Counted from the stretch's first letter, positions 8,708-16,810 are shown. The stretch: 64,000 nt of DNA from Actinomadura oligospora ATCC 43269 (GCF_000518265.1 NZ_JADG01000004.1:248001-312000); one strand, 5' to 3'. Translations and numbers: made by a program. Notes: generated from the letters alone by a model not told the origin.

Positions 8708-9349
8708 TCAGGACGCGACCCAGGCGACGTGTCCGATCGCCTTCGGGTCACCGGCCAGGTCGAGCATGGCCGCCGCGACGTCCGCGCGCCGGATCCTCCG
8801 GGCCTTGACCGGGGCCAGGTCGAGGCCCAGGCGGCAGGTGCCGGTGGGCGGGCCGTCCTGGAGCATCGGCGGCCGGACGAGCGTCCAGTCGATGCCGTCC
8901 GCGTTCTCGATCAGGGTGTCGGCGCGGACGAGGTCCTCGAACGGCCTCTCGAGGATCTTGGTGACCAGCGGCTTGACGATGCGCCCGCCGACGAACCCGT
9001 CGCCGGGGTCGGGGTAGGGCGCCGCCGCGCTGACGGTGAGCAGTCGCCGGGTCCCCGCGGCGCGCATGCCCTCGATGATGGACGTGGCGCTCCGCGTGTG
9101 GACGGTGGTCGCGGCGCGTCCGTCCCGGGTGCCGAGGCACGACAGGACCGCGTCCCGTCCCTCGACGGCGGACTCGACCGCGGCCGGGTCCATCACGTCC
9201 GCGACCAGGACCTCCGCGCCCTCACGCACGTCCTCCGCCAGCCGTCCGGCGTCCCGGACGACCGCGGTGACCTCGTATCCGCGCCTGATCGCCTCGCGGC
9301 ACGCGGCCGTCCCGATGCCGCCGGTCGCCCCGAAGATCGTGAGCTTCAT
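8708..9349 (-). CDS. NAD(P)-binding oxidoreductase / epimerase-like protein
   Basis: The 213-residue Rossmann-fold protein of the atypical SDR/NmrA-like group has a glycine-rich TIFGATGGIG nucleotide loop at the very N-terminus. LSCLGTRDG, VSAAAPYPD and DWTLVRPPML follow. Such small proteins act as NAD(P)H-dependent reductases or redox sensors; the substrate is unknown. GGGAGGG precedes the start. It is divergent from a TetR regulator, with two matching 18-bp palindromes between them, so it is the probable target of that regulator. Confidence 0.8.
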   Translation of the reverse strand: MKLTIFGATGGIGTAACREAIRRGYEVTAVVRDAGRLAEDVREGAEVLVADVMDPAAVESAVEGRDAVLSCLGTRDGRAATTVHTRSATSIIEGMRAAGTRRLLTVSAAAPYPDPGDGFVGGRIVKPLVTKILERPFEDLVRADTLIENADGIDWTLVRPPMLQDGPPTGTCRLGLDLAPVKARRIRRADVAAAMLDLAGDPKAIGHVAWVAS

Positions 9350-9371
9350 CGATCATCCCTCCCGAAAGGGG

Positions 9372-9389
9372 TTAGTAAATACTCACTCA
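9372..9389. promoter_or_regulatory. TetR operator copy 1
   Basis: An imperfect 18-bp palindrome of form TTAGTAA-n4-TCACTCA. Five of seven arm positions pair, and the right half is identical to the second copy 29 bp away. It lies between the divergent oxidoreductase and TetR genes. Confidence 0.6.
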
Positions 9390-9400
9390 CCTCTAGAGTG

Positions 9401-9418
9401 TGGGTAAGCGTTCACTCA
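9401..9418. promoter_or_regulatory. TetR operator copy 2
   Basis: An 18-bp palindrome of form TGGGTAA-n4-TCACTCA, sharing the TCACTCA half-site with the first copy. Together the two copies cover the short divergent promoter region, so one regulator could repress both genes. Confidence 0.6.
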
Positions 9419-9440
9419 CCTGTCAAGGGGGCCCGGCCGA

Positions 9441-10040
9441 ATGACCACCGCTCGCGAGCGCCTGCTCGACGCCCTCGCCGAGATCATGCGCACCCGCGGA
9501 CTCGCCGAGGCCACCACCAAGGAGATCGCCCGCCTGGCGGGCTGCTCCGAGGCGCTCCTCTACAAGCACTTCCGGGACAAGGAAGAGCTCATGCTGAGCG
9601 TCCTGCGCGAACGCATGCCCCCGTTCACCCACCGCCTCGAACCCGGCGAGGACACCGTCCAGGACAACCTGACCGCCACCGTCCGGGGCGGTCTGCGCTT
9701 CTACCGCAAGGCCTTCCCGATGATGGCCGGAATGCTCGCCCAGCCCCGGGTCCTGGCCGCCACCCGCGAGTCGCTGAGCAAGTACAACGCCGGGCCCAGG
9801 GAACCCGTCACCGCCGTGGCCCGCTACCTGGACGCCGAGATCCACCGGGGCCGGGTCCGTCCCGAGGCCGACACCGCCTCCATCGCCGCGCTCCTCATCG
9901 GCGCCACCTTCCAGCAGGGATTCCTCCTTTTCTTCGCCTCCGGTCCTGAGGGGCCCGACCCGACGGGGGAAGAAGCCGCGCTGCTCGTCCGCCCCCTGCT
10001 CCCCGCCCTGCTCCCCGCCCCCTCGGGCCCGTCCGCCTGA
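9441..10040 (+). CDS. TetR/AcrR family transcriptional regulator
   Basis: The 199-residue protein has an N-terminal TetR helix-turn-helix (TTKEIARLAGCSEALLYKHFRDKEEL, about residues 25-50; the recognition helix ends in LYKHF). A divergent all-helical ligand domain follows. It presumably represses itself and the divergent NAD(P)-binding oxidoreductase through the twin palindromes upstream, with relief by an unknown small molecule. The stop lies only 6 bp from the stop of the convergent RiPP gene on the other strand. Confidence 0.88.
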   Translation: MTTARERLLDALAEIMRTRGLAEATTKEIARLAGCSEALLYKHFRDKEELMLSVLRERMPPFTHRLEPGEDTVQDNLTATVRGGLRFYRKAFPMMAGMLAQPRVLAATRESLSKYNAGPREPVTAVARYLDAEIHRGRVRPEADTASIAALLIGATFQQGFLLFFASGPEGPDPTGEEAALLVRPLLPALLPAPSGPSA

Positions 10041-10046
10041 GCGCAC

Positions 10047-11210
10047 TCAGTCCTCGTTGGGATGGGCGAGGGTGAAACGGCGGACGAGGTCGACGGCGTC
10101 GAGCCGGTGGACGTCCTCGACGGCGTTGGCCGCGAGGTGACACAGGCGGAAGCGCTCGGGCGGAGTGAGGCCGAGCCGGTTGATGTGGAGATAGGTGTAG
10201 TTGATGAGTAGTCGATAACGGCTGAAGGCGGGGTTCTCGAAGGCGGCGCGATGGTAGGCGCGGTTGCCGAACATCATCCGATGGAATTCGGACGGCCACT
10301 GCGCGCTCTTGTCAGCGTCGTAAGCGGGTGGCTGGATGAGTTTGCCCTGGGCGATCAGCGGGGTGGCGCGGTCGCAAAAGGTGGCGATGAGGTCGGCCCA
10401 TTCTGCGACGAAAGGCACCGGGACATCCGTGTCGCCGTCGAGGGTGGCCTCCACCGCGCGGACGCGTTCGGTGAGCCGGGCTCGGTGGGCTCGGTAGTGG
10501 GCGTCGAAACGGGCCCGGGTCGCGTCGGGGTCGGCGCACTGGGCGATGAAGCCCTCGGCGTGGGAGCGGTAGGAGACGAAGCTGCTGGTGATCGGCGGCA
10601 GTGCGGTGATCGAGGTGGCCAGCATCAGGCCCAGGCCGACCGCTTCGGCGCCGTCGTGGCCGGAGCGGACGTGCTCAAGGGCGTCGAACAGCAGCGGAGT
10701 GCCGTCCACGTAGAAGTCGGTGAGCAGCTCGACCGACTCGGGGTCGTTCAGCACGTGGCGTCGGTCGTCAAAGGGGACGTACTGGATGCTGTTGTCGGGG
10801 AACCAGGGCGTGAGCGGTCCCCGTTCCTCCTCGCGCTGGGCCAGGAAGCGGTGCTGGGCCAGCGCCGCGAGCCGGTCGGGACGGGCCGTGGAGGGGTGCG
10901 CGGCCAGGTAGTCGCCGATGGTCCGCTCGATGGCGGGCTGGACGGTGGTCGTCCAGGTGCGCGGGTCGGTGCGGATGTTGAGCCGCAGGTGGGGGCCTTG
11001 GCGCCAGTGTCGGAGGACGTAGGCGTCCGGGGCCGCCGCGCGCAGGTCGTGGATCAGGGGGCGGACGGCGTCCAGGAGCAGGGCGGTCTTGTCGCGCTCG
11101 TAGTAGTAGATGTGCGCGGCATGCCACTGCTCGGCGTCGGCTGCTGTGGGCTGCGGCTCGGCAGGCTGCTGCTCGGTGGGGTGCGGCTCGGTGGCGGGTG
11201 TGGCTGTCAT
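10047..11210 (-). CDS. SpaB_C-type protein, candidate [4+2] pyridine synthase (TbtD position)
   Basis: The 387-residue thiopeptide-type bacteriocin biosynthesis protein has a Pro/Gln/Glu-rich N-terminal tail of about 25 residues. It then shows the family's opening pattern (WHAAHIYYYERD, then VLRHWRQGPHLRLNIR) and a C-terminal LINYTYLHINRLGLTPPERF. In thiomuracin-type pathways the standalone LanB-C-like protein encoded last in the A-B-C-D order performs the formal aza-[4+2] cycloaddition of two dehydroalanines. That forms the pyridine and ejects the leader. The assignment here rests on gene order and the duplicated SpaB_C fold, not on catalytic residues. The ATG overlaps the upstream stop by 4 bp (ATGA), indicating translational coupling. 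Confidence 0.8.
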   Translation of the reverse strand: MTATPATEPHPTEQQPAEPQPTAADAEQWHAAHIYYYERDKTALLLDAVRPLIHDLRAAAPDAYVLRHWRQGPHLRLNIRTDPRTWTTTVQPAIERTIGDYLAAHPSTARPDRLAALAQHRFLAQREEERGPLTPWFPDNSIQYVPFDDRRHVLNDPESVELLTDFYVDGTPLLFDALEHVRSGHDGAEAVGLGLMLATSITALPPITSSFVSYRSHAEGFIAQCADPDATRARFDAHYRAHRARLTERVRAVEATLDGDTDVPVPFVAEWADLIATFCDRATPLIAQGKLIQPPAYDADKSAQWPSEFHRMMFGNRAYHRAAFENPAFSRYRLLINYTYLHINRLGLTPPERFRLCHLAANAVEDVHRLDAVDLVRRFTLAHPNED

Positions 11211-12175
11211 GGCAGATCTCCGGCTTCGTGCAGGACGGACAGGGCGTGGGCGGCTAGCAGTGCCAGGCGGTGTTCGGCCGTGGAGCCGAGCCCGAGCCTG
11301 TTGGAGAGCAGGTGGGTGCAGCGCAGGAGGGCTTCGGCGACGTGGCGCTGGTGAGGAGGTACGGCCTCGGCCAGGAAGCTCAGCGGGGACGCGGGGTCGT
11401 CCGGTGCGTACCGGTTGCGTGCCAGGGCGCGTCGCAGGGTGTGGACGGATTCGGACCAGGTGGCGAGCGTCCCGCCGGGACGGGTCGTCCACAGCAGCCG
11501 GGTCTGGTGGAGGAGATCGTCGCGGCGCTGGTCGAAGAGGTCGCGGACGGCCGGGGGCAGGCTGACGGCCGGGAGGTCGCCGGGGCGCAGGGCGCTGGCG
11601 GCGAGGCTGATGGTGATGGCGGCCAGGCAGAGCGCGGCACGTTGCCCTTGGGTGGGACGGGTGGCGAGGACGTCCATTGCGAGGCGGCTGGACGCGGTGA
11701 AGTGGGATTCGAACGCGGCCATGCAGGCGGCGTTTCCGTAGGCGTGGTGTTCGGGGCGGTAGGCGATGGACTCGACGCTGTCGTTCGCGTGAAGTCGGCT
11801 GTCGTATTTGGGTAGGCGTTCGCGGCTTGCCTGGTGCGCGGCATGGGCGCGGTAGTCGTGGGCGGTCAGGCGGCGAACGGACGGATGCACGTCCAGGTGG
11901 TCGCGTGCCCGGGCCTCGACGATGCGCCGGAGCCGGTCGGCGTGATGGGAGTGGCGGGGACGCAGGCGCAGGCGCAGGTGCGGGCCGCCCTCCCAGTAGC
12001 GCAGGAAGAACAGGCCGTCGATGTCGGCGGCGAGGTCGGCGAGGAGTGGGGCGACCAGGTCGGTGATGAGTTCGTCCAGGTCACCGGCGTGAAAGAGGTG
12101 GACGCTGATCCAGCCCGCGTCCACGCCGTCGCGCGGCCGTGCCGGTCGTGTCGGCTGTGTTCTGGAGGCTGTCAC
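11207..12175 (-). CDS. SpaB_C-type glutamate-elimination protein of a split LanB (TbtC position)
   Basis: The 322-residue SpaB_C/thiopeptide-type domain protein has WISVHLFHAG near residue 20, FFLRYWEGGPHLRLRLR near residue 55 and a C-terminal LSNRLGLGSTAEHRLALLA. In class I lanthipeptide and thiopeptide maturation this domain eliminates glutamate from glutamylated Ser or Thr to give dehydroamino acids. In thiopeptide clusters it is separate from the glutamylation protein, as here. The GTG start at 12175 overlaps the dehydratase stop (GTGA), and its own stop overlaps the next ATG. The three enzymes thus form one coupled unit. A longer in-frame reading upstream lies inside the dehydratase gene and is not real. 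Confidence 0.85.
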   Translation of the reverse strand: MTASRTQPTRPARPRDGVDAGWISVHLFHAGDLDELITDLVAPLLADLAADIDGLFFLRYWEGGPHLRLRLRPRHSHHADRLRRIVEARARDHLDVHPSVRRLTAHDYRAHAAHQASRERLPKYDSRLHANDSVESIAYRPEHHAYGNAACMAAFESHFTASSRLAMDVLATRPTQGQRAALCLAAITISLAASALRPGDLPAVSLPPAVRDLFDQRRDDLLHQTRLLWTTRPGGTLATWSESVHTLRRALARNRYAPDDPASPLSFLAEAVPPHQRHVAEALLRCTHLLSNRLGLGSTAEHRLALLAAHALSVLHEAGDLP

Positions 12176-14664
12176 GGGTGGTCCTGGCCGACCTCGAAGA
12201 CGTACTCGGTCACGCGGGAACCGTGCGGGCCGTGGTCCGGGGCGTCGGCGGGGTCGGGCAGCGCTTCCTCCAGGACGAGCAGGTCGTCGGTTCCCCGGAG
12301 GGAGCGGATCAGGGAGAGCAGCTGGAGGTGGTCGGTCACGTCGACGTACAGGGGCTTGCGGCTCTTGCGGCCGACCGGTTCGCCGGGGCTTCGGGGGGCC
12401 AGGCGGGCGAAGAAGCGGCGCGGTAGCCGATGCTCGTTCAGCCAGCGGGCCAGGCGTGGCAGGTAGGCGGCCTCGTTCTCGCCCTTGGCCGGTATGGGGA
12501 AGGCCCCGGCGGGGAGCCGCCAGGCGGCGCGGGCCAGGACGACCCGGCCCAGTTGCAGGCGTGGTCGGCGGTGCACGGGTTCGGTCCGCGCGTCCGGCCA
12601 GGGCGCTGGTGACATGGCGACCGGCGGCTCGCCGAAGACCTGGATCAGGAACGTCCAGGCGGGCGGAAGCAGCAGCTCGCTGCTCATCCCTGTGTGGACG
12701 GGCCGCATCTGGTGGCCGTCCTGGTCGGACAGGGTCAGCCGTTCGGTGGACGCGTCGTAGGCGACCCACAGGTCGGTCAGGCCGAGCCGGGCGTCGGTGG
12801 TCGTGAAGGGGTAGTCCAGGCCGGTGGACGACGCGGCGGGACGCAGGTTGAGGTTCGTCCCGAAACCGGCTCGGCACTCGAGGACCGGAGAGAACGGGCC
12901 GTCGGGTCTTGCGACGCCGCTGCGGCCGAGGAGATGCCGGATGCGGCCGGTGTGGCGTCCATGGCCGGAGTAGACGGCGTTGAGGACGAACTCGGGTCCG
13001 CCGGGAGCGGCGACGGCCTGGCCGTAGCAGCAGAGGGACGTCGGCGGGCGGATCTGGACCGGCCAGTCCGCCGTCAGTTTCCCGATCAGCTCGTGGTCGA
13101 CGACGATCACGCCTTCGCCGTTCTGCGGACGGCCATAGAGCGTCCGCCACGCCTGACGGCGAAGCGCCGCGGGATGCGCCGTCCAGGGAGACGGCCGCCC
13201 CGGGGCGTGGTGGAGCAGTGCCCGCAGCTGGTCGGACGAGGTGTGCGCCGCCCGGTACAGGCGCAGGAACGGCACGGGCCCGTCGAAATGGCGCACGAAG
13301 AAGTCGGCGGCGGCCAGCTTGATCGGCAGGCCGGAGTCGAACACCCCGCACAGGCGGCGGAGCGTCTGGAGGTCGTCCAGCACCGGCCGCCATGCCTTGG
13401 CGCTCAGGAGGGCGAGGTCGTCGGCGGTGATCGCGGTGTCCAGGCACAGGGTCTTGTCGGGCGGCCGTCCCTGGTGGCCCAGGACGCCGTCGATCAGTTC
13501 ACCCATGCGGACGATGGCCTCACGGCGCTCGGTGACCTCGGTCGCATGCCGCGTCGGCCCTTCGGGAGCGCGGGCCAGGCGATGCAACTCCTCCAGCGCG
13601 CGCAGCGTGGGGGGTTTGTCGATTGGGCGGGTGGGGTGGGACGCGTGCAGCCAGGCGATCAGGTCGCCGAGTGGGTCGGGTGACTGGTCGGTGAACGGCG
13701 GACGCCGTTCGAGGAGGCCGATCGACACCAGGCGGTCGGTCGCCTGCGGTGAGCCGGTCAGTTCGTCCACGCGGGCGAGGGTGGGGTGCGGCAGTTTCCG
13801 CACCCGGGTGAGCAGGGCGCGGACGGACGGTTCGGACGGCACGCTGTTCAGCGGTTCGTGCGCGCCCGCGCCCAGGAAGCACAGCCGTCCGTCCTGCTCG
13901 GTGAGACCGGTGTTGATGCGGACCCGCACCGCGTGGCGCGTCTCCGGACGCCGTGCCAGCAGGTCCCACATGCGCTCGACCGGCGCGCGGTGGAGTTCGG
14001 TCACGAGGATCGGGTTCAGGTGTTGCGGAGGCGACACGGCCGGGCCGTCGGGCGTCCAGCGGCCAAGGCCGCTGACGGTGAAGGTGGCGAAGGGGCTGGT
14101 CTTGGCAGCGGCTCTGGCCAGGTACTTGGCCAGCCGGATCACGGCGGGACGGCCCGGATGCGCGGCCGGGTCGGCGAGCCAGCCGGACAGATGCTCGGAC
14201 AGCGTGGGGCTGGACAGCAGCAGGCCGTGCTGGAAGGCCGGGTCGGCGGCCAGGTCGCGCAGGGCCGTGGTCCTGTCGGCCAGTTCGGTGGCCAGGACGT
14301 CCGGCAGGGCCGCGATGAGGGCGGCGCGCCGGGCCCGCCGTCCGCGCCAGGCGGCGACGCGCTCGGCGAGATCGTCGGGGAGGGCGGCCAGCGCGGCGTC
14401 CAGGCGGTCGAGACGCCGGCCGGCGTGGATCGCGCGGCGGAGGGCCACCAGCAGCGGCTTGAGCTCGGGCCGCCGGTCGCGGCCGATCAGCTCGTACAGC
14501 GCGTCGGACAGCGCCGTGCCCTCGGCGGTAGTGCGGGTGTCCAGGGCCAGCAGCTCGTCCACCAGTGCCCAGGTGCGGCGGCATCGCAGTTCCCGCACCC
14601 GGTCGAAGGCGAGCCCGGCCACCCGGACGCCGAAGACCCCGTCCGTCACCTGCGGCGATGTCAC
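12172..14664 (-). CDS. Split LanB dehydratase, glutamylation domain (TbtB-like)
   Basis: The 830-residue protein matches the lantibiotic dehydratase N-terminal domain and lacks the SpaB_C domain at its C-terminus. Recognisable segments include RLAKYLARAAAKTSPFATFTVSGLG in the first third (the KTSPFATF block is diagnostic) and RPRLQLGRVVLARAAWRLP towards the end. Known LanB enzymes of this class use glutamyl-tRNA to glutamylate Ser and Thr side chains of a leader-bearing peptide. The GTG start has GGGGGA about 7 nt upstream. The gene is 60 bp downstream of the precursor gene, separated by a strong hairpin, and overlaps the SpaB_C gene by 4 bp. Confidence 0.92.
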   Translation of the reverse strand: MTSPQVTDGVFGVRVAGLAFDRVRELRCRRTWALVDELLALDTRTTAEGTALSDALYELIGRDRRPELKPLLVALRRAIHAGRRLDRLDAALAALPDDLAERVAAWRGRRARRAALIAALPDVLATELADRTTALRDLAADPAFQHGLLLSSPTLSEHLSGWLADPAAHPGRPAVIRLAKYLARAAAKTSPFATFTVSGLGRWTPDGPAVSPPQHLNPILVTELHRAPVERMWDLLARRPETRHAVRVRINTGLTEQDGRLCFLGAGAHEPLNSVPSEPSVRALLTRVRKLPHPTLARVDELTGSPQATDRLVSIGLLERRPPFTDQSPDPLGDLIAWLHASHPTRPIDKPPTLRALEELHRLARAPEGPTRHATEVTERREAIVRMGELIDGVLGHQGRPPDKTLCLDTAITADDLALLSAKAWRPVLDDLQTLRRLCGVFDSGLPIKLAAADFFVRHFDGPVPFLRLYRAAHTSSDQLRALLHHAPGRPSPWTAHPAALRRQAWRTLYGRPQNGEGVIVVDHELIGKLTADWPVQIRPPTSLCCYGQAVAAPGGPEFVLNAVYSGHGRHTGRIRHLLGRSGVARPDGPFSPVLECRAGFGTNLNLRPAASSTGLDYPFTTTDARLGLTDLWVAYDASTERLTLSDQDGHQMRPVHTGMSSELLLPPAWTFLIQVFGEPPVAMSPAPWPDARTEPVHRRPRLQLGRVVLARAAWRLPAGAFPIPAKGENEAAYLPRLARWLNEHRLPRRFFARLAPRSPGEPVGRKSRKPLYVDVTDHLQLLSLIRSLRGTDDLLVLEEALPDPADAPDHGPHGSRVTEYVFEVGQDHP

Positions 14665-14690
14665 TGTGCGTCCCCCGCTGCCGGCTGGGC

Positions 14691-14718
14691 GGCAGGGCCG
14701 GGCGAACCCGGCCCTGCC
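14691..14718 (-). terminator. Hairpin between precursor and dehydratase genes (probable attenuator)
   Basis: Perfect 12-bp arms (GGCAGGGCCGGG and its complement) close a CGAA tetraloop directly after the precursor stop codon. Partial termination here would give many precursor transcripts and few enzyme transcripts, a common device in RiPP operons. Confidence 0.65.
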
Positions 14719-14724
14719 CGTGGA

Positions 14725-14919
14725 TCAGGACTCGTCGTGCTCGCCGTCGTACGGGGCACGGCAGCTTCCGCAGTGCGGGAAGCCCACCTCACGGTGACCG
14801 CAGGAGGCGGCCATCTCGGTCATGCCGTGGCCGATGTCGAGCCGCTCGACACCGTCGGCAGGAAGAACGTCGATCGAGTCGACGGGCAGGTCGTTCAGGT
14901 CCGCGAAGTCCTTGGACAT
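14725..14919 (-). CDS. RiPP precursor peptide with thiomuracin-type leader
   Basis: The 64-residue peptide starts at the ATG (14919) that has GGAGGG 8 nt upstream; a GTG two codons earlier is too close to that site. The leader contains DLNDLPVD and, just before the core, GHGMTEMAASC. From memory this closely matches the leader of the thiomuracin precursor TbtA (DLxDLPxD, GHGMTEVxASC). If cleavage follows the same register, the core begins at Ser39 and has 26 residues. Its only hydroxyl residues with dehydration potential are Ser39, Ser52 and Ser64, and its cysteines are Cys40, Cys50 and Cys53. The acidic tail ends in GEHDES. The core does not resemble known thiopeptides, and no azole-forming enzyme is present. 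Confidence 0.88.
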   Translation of the reverse strand: MSKDFADLNDLPVDSIDVLPADGVERLDIGHGMTEMAASCGHREVGFPHCGSCRAPYDGEHDES

Positions 14920-14963
14920 TCTCACTTCCCTCCATCCGGCACCGGTGTGCCGTTCGGTCGGCC

Positions 14964-14983
14964 GCGCGGGGTCGTCCCCGCGC
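14964..14983 (-). promoter_or_regulatory. GC hairpin in the presumed 5' UTR of the RiPP operon
   Basis: Eight-bp perfect arms (GCGCGGGG and its complement) around a TCGT loop lie about 45 nt upstream of the precursor ATG. It could control transcript stability or readthrough. No convincing -35/-10 pair could be placed in this intergenic region. Confidence 0.35.
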
Positions 14984-15168
14984 AGGCCGGGTCACCTTCG
15001 CTCGATGCCCGCCCGGAAGCCAGCCTTAGCTCAAGCGACGATCCGCTTCCGCCCATGGATGACGCGTCCGCCCCGAAGGCCTCGCCCGACCGGCACCACA
15101 ATTCCCAAATCGGCTACATGGGCGGATAGCGGGGCCTAGGCTCACCCCCCGACACAAGGGGTGCTCTC

Positions 15169-16212
15169 ATGAAGCGAATAGCGATCGTCGTAGCGATCTG
15201 CGGCGCATTGGCCTGTTTGGTCACCTTGGCCGTTTCCACGGCCACGTCCTCGAACGTCTCACCGTCGGCGGCCTCCGCGCCGTCGGCGACGTTCAAGGCG
15301 CAGCGGATCACGGGCCCGCCGCCACCGAAATCAGGCATCGACCACAATGTCGTGGCACTCGGCACCGTGCGGCTGGCGATGACGGCGAAGCAGACCGCGT
15401 ACGTGGTCTCGGCGCTGCGCGCGAACGCGGCGACCGTCCGGACGATGGTGGACAACGAGGTGCGCTGCTCCTGGCCGGGCGGCAGCAAGAACCTGGTGAT
15501 GGGCCAGAACCTCTACGCGGGCACCGGAAAGGCCCCGCAGTGGGAGGACGCCTGGATCGTCACCAAATTCCTGCTGCACCCGGGCGTCGCGGCGACGGCC
15601 CAGTGCACGACGTACGCGCGGGTCGCCTCGCTGTACAAGCAGAGGTCCTCGGTGAAGATCGTGGGCGGTTCGCTGCGGTTCGCCGACACCTCGGTCGCGA
15701 ACGCGGCGAACGGAAAGGCCCTCGAATACGACATTCCCTACGGCGACCTGCCGGTGAACCGGACCCACCGGACGATCTGGCAGCCCGCGATGCCGAAGAC
15801 CGTCGCGCCCGCCGGGCTCCGCGAGCTCAGCGCCTTCGGCGACGTGGACTACCAGGTGTGCCAGCGCGGCGCCAAGTGCGACAAGAACGGTTCGTCGACC
15901 GCGCGGTTCACGTTGATCGTGAACCAGTGGAACGCGAAGGGCACGAAGATCTGCCACACGGACGCGACGAAGAGCGTCACCAGGACGATCCCGTACTGGG
16001 TGCACCACGCCGTGGTGCCGCTGTACACCCCGCACTTCAAGGTCTCGAAGGCGGCGGGCTGCGGCCCGGTCTTCAACGCCTATGTGCGGGTGGACTGGCT
16101 GCGCGGCCAGACCGGCGCGGTGCAGGGCACGGCGGTCGGCCTCCCCGACCGGCGCGGCTCCGCCTCCAAGCACCGCTCGGCGATGAGCCACGTCTACATC
16201 GTCCCCGCCTGA
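15169..16212 (+). CDS. Secreted protein of unknown function
   Basis: The 347-residue protein has a typical signal peptide: MKR, a hydrophobic Ile/Val/Ala/Leu core and an Ala/Ser-rich cleavage zone near residue 25. The mature region holds several cysteines (RCSWPGG, TAQCTT, YQVCQRGAKC, KICHTD, AAGCGP) that probably form disulfides, and many beta-strand-like segments. I recognise no family. AAGGGG lies 8 nt before the ATG, and a TAGGCT box about 25 nt further up is a plausible -10 element. It is divergent from the RiPP operon; nothing in the sequence links it to that pathway, though a role in immunity or export cannot be excluded. Confidence 0.7.
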   Translation: MKRIAIVVAICGALACLVTLAVSTATSSNVSPSAASAPSATFKAQRITGPPPPKSGIDHNVVALGTVRLAMTAKQTAYVVSALRANAATVRTMVDNEVRCSWPGGSKNLVMGQNLYAGTGKAPQWEDAWIVTKFLLHPGVAATAQCTTYARVASLYKQRSSVKIVGGSLRFADTSVANAANGKALEYDIPYGDLPVNRTHRTIWQPAMPKTVAPAGLRELSAFGDVDYQVCQRGAKCDKNGSSTARFTLIVNQWNAKGTKICHTDATKSVTRTIPYWVHHAVVPLYTPHFKVSKAAGCGPVFNAYVRVDWLRGQTGAVQGTAVGLPDRRGSASKHRSAMSHVYIVPA

Positions 16213-16228
16213 CCTCGGTCCCGGGCCT

Positions 16229-16267
16229 GGCGGCCCGTCCGAGTTGGAGGGGCACGGACGGGCCGCC
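16229..16267. terminator. Bidirectional terminator between convergent genes
   Basis: Perfect 13-bp arms (GGCGGCCCGTCCG and its complement) with a 13-nt loop sit between the stops of the convergent secreted-protein and lipoprotein genes. Confidence 0.75.
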
Positions 16268-16272
16268 GGGCG

Positions 16273-16653
16273 TCACCGGATCTCCTGGATGAAGGTGGCG
16301 GACCGGCCGGAGAAGCGCACGCTGACGTTGTGCGGCGACGCCCGCGCCCAGTCGTCGATGCCGTTGACGGAGCACCTGCCGGCGTTGGGCGGGGCGGAGC
16401 CGTCCGGGCACTGTCCCCCGGCGACGAACAGGACGGTGTCGCCGGACGTGGAGAAGACGACGTCGCCCACGCTGAACTTGCCCGGCGCCACGTAGCGCAG
16501 CCGTCCCCACGCCGACCTGGACCGCTGGCCGTCCTGGCCCGCGGACGGCGGGGCGGCCCCGGCCCCGGCGTCGCCGTCGCCGTCGCCGCCGCAGGCGGTC
16601 AGGCCGAGCGCCAGCGTCGCCGCCGTCATCGCGGTCATCACGATCGTCCGCAT
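16273..16653 (-). CDS. Small lipoprotein of unknown function
   Basis: The 126-residue protein begins with a short signal sequence ending in the lipobox LTAC-G at about residue 20. The cysteine is therefore the likely lipid-modified N-terminus, with the protein anchored on the outer face of the membrane. A Gly/Asp/Ala-rich linker and a small beta-rich domain follow, with two cysteines (GGQCPDG, GRCSVNG) that may be disulfide-linked. The ATG at 16653 fits the signal peptide; a longer in-frame start upstream adds a non-signal extension. No family is recognised. Confidence 0.7.
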   Translation of the reverse strand: MRTIVMTAMTAATLALGLTACGGDGDGDAGAGAAPPSAGQDGQRSRSAWGRLRYVAPGKFSVGDVVFSTSGDTVLFVAGGQCPDGSAPPNAGRCSVNGIDDWARASPHNVSVRFSGRSATFIQEIR

Positions 16654-16810
16654 GGGTCCCCGCTCCAGTGCCCCGTGCGCGGCCTTCGTGGACGCGCTGT
16701 GCCGGGTGAGATGCGGGCGCGGTGGTGCGGGGTTGGCGCTCGTAAACGTGATCAATCCGACCCGGCGTGGTCCGAACCCGCGGCGCGATGCGGGCGTCGT
16801 CCGGGCTGGG

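Noticed and set aside
14725..14919. Small zinc-ribbon protein instead of a RiPP precursor
   Set aside because: The C-x-H...HCxxC pattern could bind zinc, but the DLNDLPVD and GHGMTE-ASC leader motifs and the position directly before a split LanB make a precursor far more likely.
10047..14919. Ordinary class I lanthipeptide cluster
   Set aside because: No LanC cyclase is present, the dehydratase is split, there are two SpaB_C proteins, and the leader is of thiomuracin type rather than FNLD or FxLD type.
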